Of a stretch of DNA of 8,475 bases, positions 5,989 to 8,475 are shown in pieces. The position numbers and the translations under genes were made by a program. The DNA is taken from the NCBI GenBank assembly GCA_002780135.1, contig PEWA01000014.1, forward strand, positions 3,346-11,820. The letters are read 5' to 3'. The notes under the pieces were generated by a model, which was not told where the DNA came from, did not search any database, and saw only the letters and a list, made by a program, of their open reading frames with translations. Positions within the stretch are counted from its first letter, which is position 1, and every line of letters starts with the position of its first letter. The stretch is from Candidatus Shapirobacteria bacterium CG06_land_8_20_14_3_00_40_12 (GTDB lineage Bacteria > Patescibacteriota > Microgenomatia > UBA12405).

Positions 5989-6016
5989 TTTATAATACGT
6001 AGCGACTTCCCTTCAA
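5989..6016 (-). promoter_or_regulatory. Promoter of the RRM gene
   Basis: On the minus strand TTGAAG (6011-6016), a 16-bp spacer, then TATAAA (5989-5994). The expected start leaves a leader of only about 7-9 nt before ATG 5974. Confidence 0.45.
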
Positions 6017-6021
6017 TTTAC

Positions 6022-6050
6022 TTGACAGAATTTTCCCTACAAGGGATAGT
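6022..6050 (+). promoter_or_regulatory. Possible plus-strand promoter with a palindrome in its spacer
   Basis: Perfect TTGACA (6022-6027), 17 bp, then GATAGT (6045-6050, four of six). The spacer holds TCCCT-ACA-AGGGA (6034-6046), a 5-bp inverted repeat that could be an operator. It would give a leader of about 70 nt to ATG 6129. This 154-bp gap also holds the RRM promoter on the other strand. Confidence 0.4.
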
Positions 6051-6115
6051 TTAACATAGTTTCAGGTAAAATAGGTAAATGATGTTTTGGAGATGCCAGA
6101 GGGATAAAACTGTGG

Positions 6116-6121
6116 TAGGAT
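6116..6121 (+). promoter_or_regulatory. Possible -10 just before ATG 6129
   Basis: TAGGAT ends 7 nt before ATG 6129. It is a four-of-six match with no good -35, so it is weak alone; its main support is the same spacing at other genes here. Confidence 0.3.
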
Positions 6122-6128
6122 CACGCTT

Positions 6129-6509
6129 ATGGGAAAGATTTTGGTGGATTATGATGGATATGGAGAGGGCAATTATGTTGGTTACACTGTTGACGTTTTG
6201 AGAAGCGGGGTGAGATCTGGTGCCAGAGGACAAAAACGGCCTAAAAAATTGCTAATGCCGGGAAATGAAGTTAAAAAGATGGTGGTTGATTGCGGTATTA
6301 CTTCGGGAGGGGTATTGGAGAATGTGCCGATGGAAAGAGTTAAAGACGGGAGCGGTTATGTTTGGAAATGTAATGGCCGGTGTGATAAATTAAACAAGGG
6401 CGATGATATGGAAGGAAGGTTGGGGTATGTGATAAGGGAAATAAGGGGAATACAACAAAGGGTTTTTGGGGTAGTGGATAGCCGGGTAGCAGAACCGGAG
6501 GAAAGCTGA
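6129..6509 (+). CDS. Hypothetical protein, 126 aa
   Basis: I do not recognise this protein. It is basic and glycine-rich, without a membrane segment or signal peptide. It begins MGKILVDYDGYGEGNYVGYT, has a basic patch GARGQKRPKKLLMP near residues 32-45, a CNGRC pair near 80-84, and an acidic end (AEPEES). An open frame of this length next to a start with -10-like sequence suggests a real gene, but a chance ORF cannot be excluded. It is followed directly by rpsB: its TGA stop forms the TGn of the rpsB extended -10, so it may not be cotranscribed with rpsB. Lineage-specific function unknown. Confidence 0.5.
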   Translation: MGKILVDYDGYGEGNYVGYTVDVLRSGVRSGARGQKRPKKLLMPGNEVKKMVVDCGITSGGVLENVPMERVKDGSGYVWKCNGRCDKLNKGDDMEGRLGYVIREIRGIQQRVFGVVDSRVAEPEES

Positions 6510-6515
6510 TATAAT
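6507..6515 (+). promoter_or_regulatory. Extended -10 promoter of rpsB
   Basis: TGATATAAT, a perfect TGn plus TATAAT. The TGA is also the stop codon of the upstream ORF. No strong -35 is seen, as is usual for extended -10 promoters. The expected start is near 6522, giving a leader of about 87 nt. Confidence 0.65.
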
Positions 6516-6521
6516 CCCTAA

Positions 6522-6608
6522 GTTAAAGATTTATTTTAGTCACTTAAGCTCCTGGCCGGGCCGCCCGTGGCGAGCCAAAGCCGTGTGCGAACAAATAAGG
6601 AGAAAAGA
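6522..6608 (+). ncRNA. Structured 5' leader of rpsB
   Basis: A GC-rich block in an AT-rich region folds into a hairpin: GCTC 6548-6551 with GAGC 6572-6575, then GCC 6555-6557 with GGC 6569-6571, then GGG 6558-6560 with CCC 6564-6566, with small bulges and a CCG loop. The Shine-Dalgarno AAGGAGA (6597-6603) follows. Known biology: rpsB-tsf operons are autoregulated by S2 through their leaders in E. coli, and S2 leader RNAs exist in several phyla. That this one binds S2 is an inference. Confidence 0.5.
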
Positions 6609-7352
6609 ATGGTAAAAAAAATAGCTGAAGAAAAGAAAGTTGTTGAAGTTAAGGCAGAGAGGAAATATACCTTAAGCGTAGGCCTAAAAGATTTATTAGC
6701 AGCCGGAAGTCACTTGGGACACAAGGTCTCGAAAACTAACCCTAAGGCTCGGGAAAATATATATGTAGCCAAGGATGGGATTCAAATAATTGATTTAGTG
6801 AAAACTTTGGCTAAATTGGATGAAGCAGCTAATTTTATTTATCAAGCTAAGAAAAACGGACAAATGGTAGCTTTGATTGGAACCAAAAGACAGGCTCGGG
6901 AAGTAGTTAGGCGGGTAGCCGGAGAGGCGGGAGTGCCTTTTATTACCGATAGGTGGCTTGGAGGAACGGTGAGCAATTGGCTGGAAATAAAGAAGAACAT
7001 CAAAAGATTAAATGACATTAACAGCGGCAAGGAAACAGGGAAATTTGCCGAATATTCCAAAAAAGATTTGTCACTGTTGCGCAAGGAAACAGGACGCCTG
7101 AATAAAATGGTAGGAGGTCTGACAACTTTGGAAAAATTATTTGATGTGGCTTTTGTAGTGGATGCCGGATTTGAAAAGACGGCAGTTAAGGAGTGTCGGG
7201 AAAAAGGAATTAAAGTGGTGGCGATAGTAGATACTGACGGAGATCCCAATGGCGTGGATGTGGCCATACCGGCCAACGATGACAATGTTAAAAGTATTAC
7301 GGTGATAGTGGAAGAAATCGGTAAAGCGATCAAAGCCGGAAACCAGAAGTAA
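6609..7352 (+). CDS. rpsB: 30S ribosomal protein S2
   Basis: A 247-aa protein from ATG 6609, chosen because AAGGAGA sits 5-6 nt upstream. An in-frame GTG at 6567 would lie inside the leader hairpin and add a non-family N-terminus. S2 landmarks: LLAAGSHLGHKVSKTNPKA (29-47, usually GVHFGH), VALIGTKRQAREVV (87-100), DRWLGGTVSNW (114-124), LTTLEKLFDVAFVVD (171-185) and AIVDTDGDPNGVDVAIPAND (205-224; often DTNCDP). A charged, lysine-rich stretch of about 20 residues precedes the conserved core. S2 joins the 30S platform late in assembly and recruits S1. It heads the translation block with tsf and frr and carries its own extended -10 promoter. Length is typical. Confidence 0.97.
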   Translation: MVKKIAEEKKVVEVKAERKYTLSVGLKDLLAAGSHLGHKVSKTNPKARENIYVAKDGIQIIDLVKTLAKLDEAANFIYQAKKNGQMVALIGTKRQAREVVRRVAGEAGVPFITDRWLGGTVSNWLEIKKNIKRLNDINSGKETGKFAEYSKKDLSLLRKETGRLNKMVGGLTTLEKLFDVAFVVDAGFEKTAVKECREKGIKVVAIVDTDGDPNGVDVAIPANDDNVKSITVIVEEIGKAIKAGNQK

Positions 7353-7365
7353 ATTATTATTTTAG

Positions 7366-7392
7366 ATTCCCGCTTTTGCGGGAATGACAAAC
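7366..7392. repeat. Palindromic repeat in the rpsB-tsf gap
   Basis: ATTCCCGC (7366-7373), a TTTT loop, then GCGGGAAT (7378-7385) is a perfect 8-bp hairpin, followed by GACAAAC. It resembles the widespread CCCGC...GCGGG intergenic palindromes. The stretch AATGACAAAC (7383-7392) is the exact reverse complement of the start of the repeat after frr. It is not followed by T, so termination is unlikely, though it could slow transcription or stabilise mRNA ends. Confidence 0.75.
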
Positions 7393-7394
7393 AC

Positions 7395-7853
7395 ATGGAC
7401 AACAAAAAAATAATCGAGTTGGTTAAAAAGTTACGACTTGAACTTGGTTTGGGAATAATGGAAATTAAAGCGGCGCTGGTCGAGGCCGAAGGGAACGAAA
7501 AAAAGGCTAAGGAAATATTAAAAGAAAGAGGTTTTGAAAAAGCCAAAAAAAGAGCGGAAAAGGAAACTCATCAGGGAATAGTGGCGACCTATACTCATAG
7601 CACCGGTAAAATCGGAGTAATGGTGGAGCTTCTGTGTGAAACCGATTTTGTGGCTAAAAATGAAGAGTTTGTAGAATTAGCTAAAGAATTGTGTTTGCAG
7701 GTGGCGGCCATGGAGCCGGAGGATGTCAAAAAATTATTGGAGCAGGAATATATTAAAGATCCGGCTTTAAAAATAAAAGATTTAGTAACAGGTTTGAGTG
7801 CAAAATTTGGTGAGAAGATAAAAATAGGTAGAATGGAGAGATTTGAGATTTGA
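7395..7853 (+). CDS. tsf: Translation elongation factor Ts, short form
   Basis: A 152-aa protein; EF-Ts recycles EF-Tu by releasing GDP. The N-terminal UBA-like domain (1-50) shows IIELVKKLRLELGLGIMEIK (6-25), where the usual TGxGMMDCKKAL is partly diverged. The core has ELLCETDFVAKNEEF (78-92) with the nucleotide-exchange TDFVA (83-87). The end, LLEQEYIKDPALKIKDL and GEKIKIGRMERFE, matches the normal C-terminus of short bacterial EF-Ts, so the gene is complete. From memory, the Thermus protein is about 196 aa and has about 45 residues between AAM and LLEQ; here AAMEPEDVKKLLEQ joins directly. The start is the only one that gives the full UBA domain, yet it has no Shine-Dalgarno site because a palindromic repeat ends 2 nt before the ATG. 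Confidence 0.96.
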   Translation: MDNKKIIELVKKLRLELGLGIMEIKAALVEAEGNEKKAKEILKERGFEKAKKRAEKETHQGIVATYTHSTGKIGVMVELLCETDFVAKNEEFVELAKELCLQVAAMEPEDVKKLLEQEYIKDPALKIKDLVTGLSAKFGEKIKIGRMERFEI

Positions 7854-7859
7854 TAAAAT
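7851..7859 (+). promoter_or_regulatory. Extended -10 before frr
   Basis: TGATAAAAT (TGn plus a five-of-six -10) ends 6 nt before ATG 7866. Its TGA is the tsf stop codon. It would allow leaderless transcription of frr apart from rpsB-tsf. Confidence 0.45.
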
Positions 7860-7865
7860 AGATTA

Positions 7866-8417
7866 ATGTTAAATATAAATGATGTTGGTGTGCGGATGGG
7901 AAAGATTGCCGATTTATTTTTAAATGATATTGGCTCAATTCGGACCGGGAGAGCCACACCGGGGTTGATTGAAAATGTGTCAGTGACGGTTTATGGCGGG
8001 CAAAAAATGACATTAAAGGAGATTGGTTCGATTATGGTACCGGATGTCAGAACCATTACTTTTCAGCCTTGGGATCAATCAATAATCCGCGAGGTTTCTA
8101 ATGAAATAGCGGCAGCTAATATCGGAATGACACCGGCAGTAGATGGGGAGTTAATCCGGATGAGTTTGCCGATGATGACGGTGGAACAGAGAGACGAATA
8201 TGTGAAACTTCTGGGAAGAAAACTGGAGGGGGCGAGAGGGATGATTAGAGATGCGAGAGGGGATTTTAGAAGGAAATTGGTTGATGCTAAAAATGACAAG
8301 GAAATTTCGGAGGATGAATATAAAAGAGATGAAGCGGAATTGCAGAAAGTGACAGATCAATATATGACTAAACTGGAAGAGTTGGCGAAAAAGAAAGAGC
8401 AGGAAATTCGAGCATAG
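7866..8417 (+). CDS. frr: Ribosome recycling factor
   Basis: A 183-aa protein, full length for the family (about 185). It splits post-termination ribosomes together with EF-G. Landmarks: DIGSIRTGRATPGLIENVSV (21-40) with the conserved RTGRA; then VYGG, MTLKEIGSIMVPDVRTITFQ and PWDQSIIREV of the beta domain; IGMTPAVDGELIRMSLP (87-102); the TVEQRDEYVK segment (usually TEERR); and the long helix MIRDARGDFRRK to the C-terminus (KDKEISEDEY in most relatives, NDKEISEDEY here). The gap after tsf is 12 bp with no pyrH, which sits between tsf and frr in many bacteria. No Shine-Dalgarno site precedes ATG 7866; the extended -10 six nt upstream fits leaderless expression. Confidence 0.97.
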   Translation: MLNINDVGVRMGKIADLFLNDIGSIRTGRATPGLIENVSVTVYGGQKMTLKEIGSIMVPDVRTITFQPWDQSIIREVSNEIAAANIGMTPAVDGELIRMSLPMMTVEQRDEYVKLLGRKLEGARGMIRDARGDFRRKLVDAKNDKEISEDEYKRDEAELQKVTDQYMTKLEELAKKKEQEIRA

Positions 8418-8419
8418 AG

Positions 8420-8469
8420 GTTTGTCATTGCGAGGAGGTTTTGCGACGAAGCAATCACCACAGAGTGGT
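8420..8469. repeat. Palindromic intergenic repeat after frr
   Basis: GTTTGTCATTGCGAGGAGG opens a TCATTGCGAG...CGAAGCAATC element of a widespread intergenic repeat type, with ATTGC (8427-8431) pairing to GCAAT (8451-8455). It is followed by a perfect small hairpin ACCAC-AGA-GTGGT (8457-8469). The first ten bases equal the reverse complement of 7383-7392. The element starts 3 bp after the frr stop and runs near the window end, so its full extent may not be visible. Confidence 0.65.
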
Positions 8470-8475
8470 AAATTA

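Noticed and set aside
5564..5995. 143-codon plus-strand ORF over the RRM gene
   Set aside because: Covers the XRE promoter, the terminator and the antisense of RNP1/RNP2; not protein-like.
2973..6117. 13-base match TAAAACTGTGGTA at 2973-2985 and 6105-6117
   Set aside because: About one such match is expected by chance in a window of this size, and the contexts differ.
7366..7385. Intrinsic terminator between rpsB and tsf
   Set aside because: The hairpin is perfect but is followed by GACAAAC, not a T run, on the plus strand.
6842..7546. 234-codon minus-strand ORF over rpsB and tsf
   Set aside because: Long but antisense to two conserved genes, and rich in Ser, Pro and Leu as expected for such a shadow.

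Overview
The window looks like part of a small, AT-leaning bacterial genome. The best fit is a member of the Candidate Phyla Radiation (Patescibacteria), possibly close to Microgenomates; this is inferred from gene content, since no rRNA is present. Supporting signs are an unusually short EF-Ts (152 aa), an rpsB-tsf-frr block without pyrH, a single-RRM RNA-binding protein with a glycine/arginine tail, single-pass exported proteins of unknown function, short intergenic gaps, and start codons that mostly lack Shine-Dalgarno sites. Glycine codons in conserved proteins are GGN and TGA ends several genes, so there is no sign of the TGA=Gly code.

Layout. (1) 1-2938, glycan synthesis: the 3' part of a GT-B glycosyltransferase overlaps by four bases (GTGA) a six-hairpin glycosidase-like protein. 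Facing them, with overlapping 3' ends, is a second GT4 glycosyltransferase. (2) 2991-3932, small genes and decay: a minimal nucleotidyltransferase (-), a possible decayed small membrane protein (-), and a cupin (+) broken by one extra base. (3) 3946-5315, cell-surface pair: a membrane-anchored PHP phosphoesterase (-) and a single-pass exported beta-rich protein (+), divergent from a shared promoter region. (4) 5350-6128, regulators: a 62-aa XRE repressor with two palindromes on its own promoter, then an RRM protein with its own terminator, both on the minus strand. (5) 6129-8417, translation: an orphan 126-aa ORF, then rpsB with a structured leader, tsf and frr. Palindromic repeats lie in the rpsB-tsf gap and after frr.

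The most consistent structural theme is promoter placement. At six starts a -10-like hexamer ends 5-8 nt before the start codon, which predicts leaderless mRNAs. Only rpsB has both a long leader and a clear Shine-Dalgarno site. Two TGA stop codons (orphan ORF and tsf) also form the TG of an extended -10 for the next gene.

I see no CRISPR array, tRNA, rRNA, transposase or recognisable defence system. I did not find a convincing new multi-gene system; the oddities are regulatory and evolutionary.
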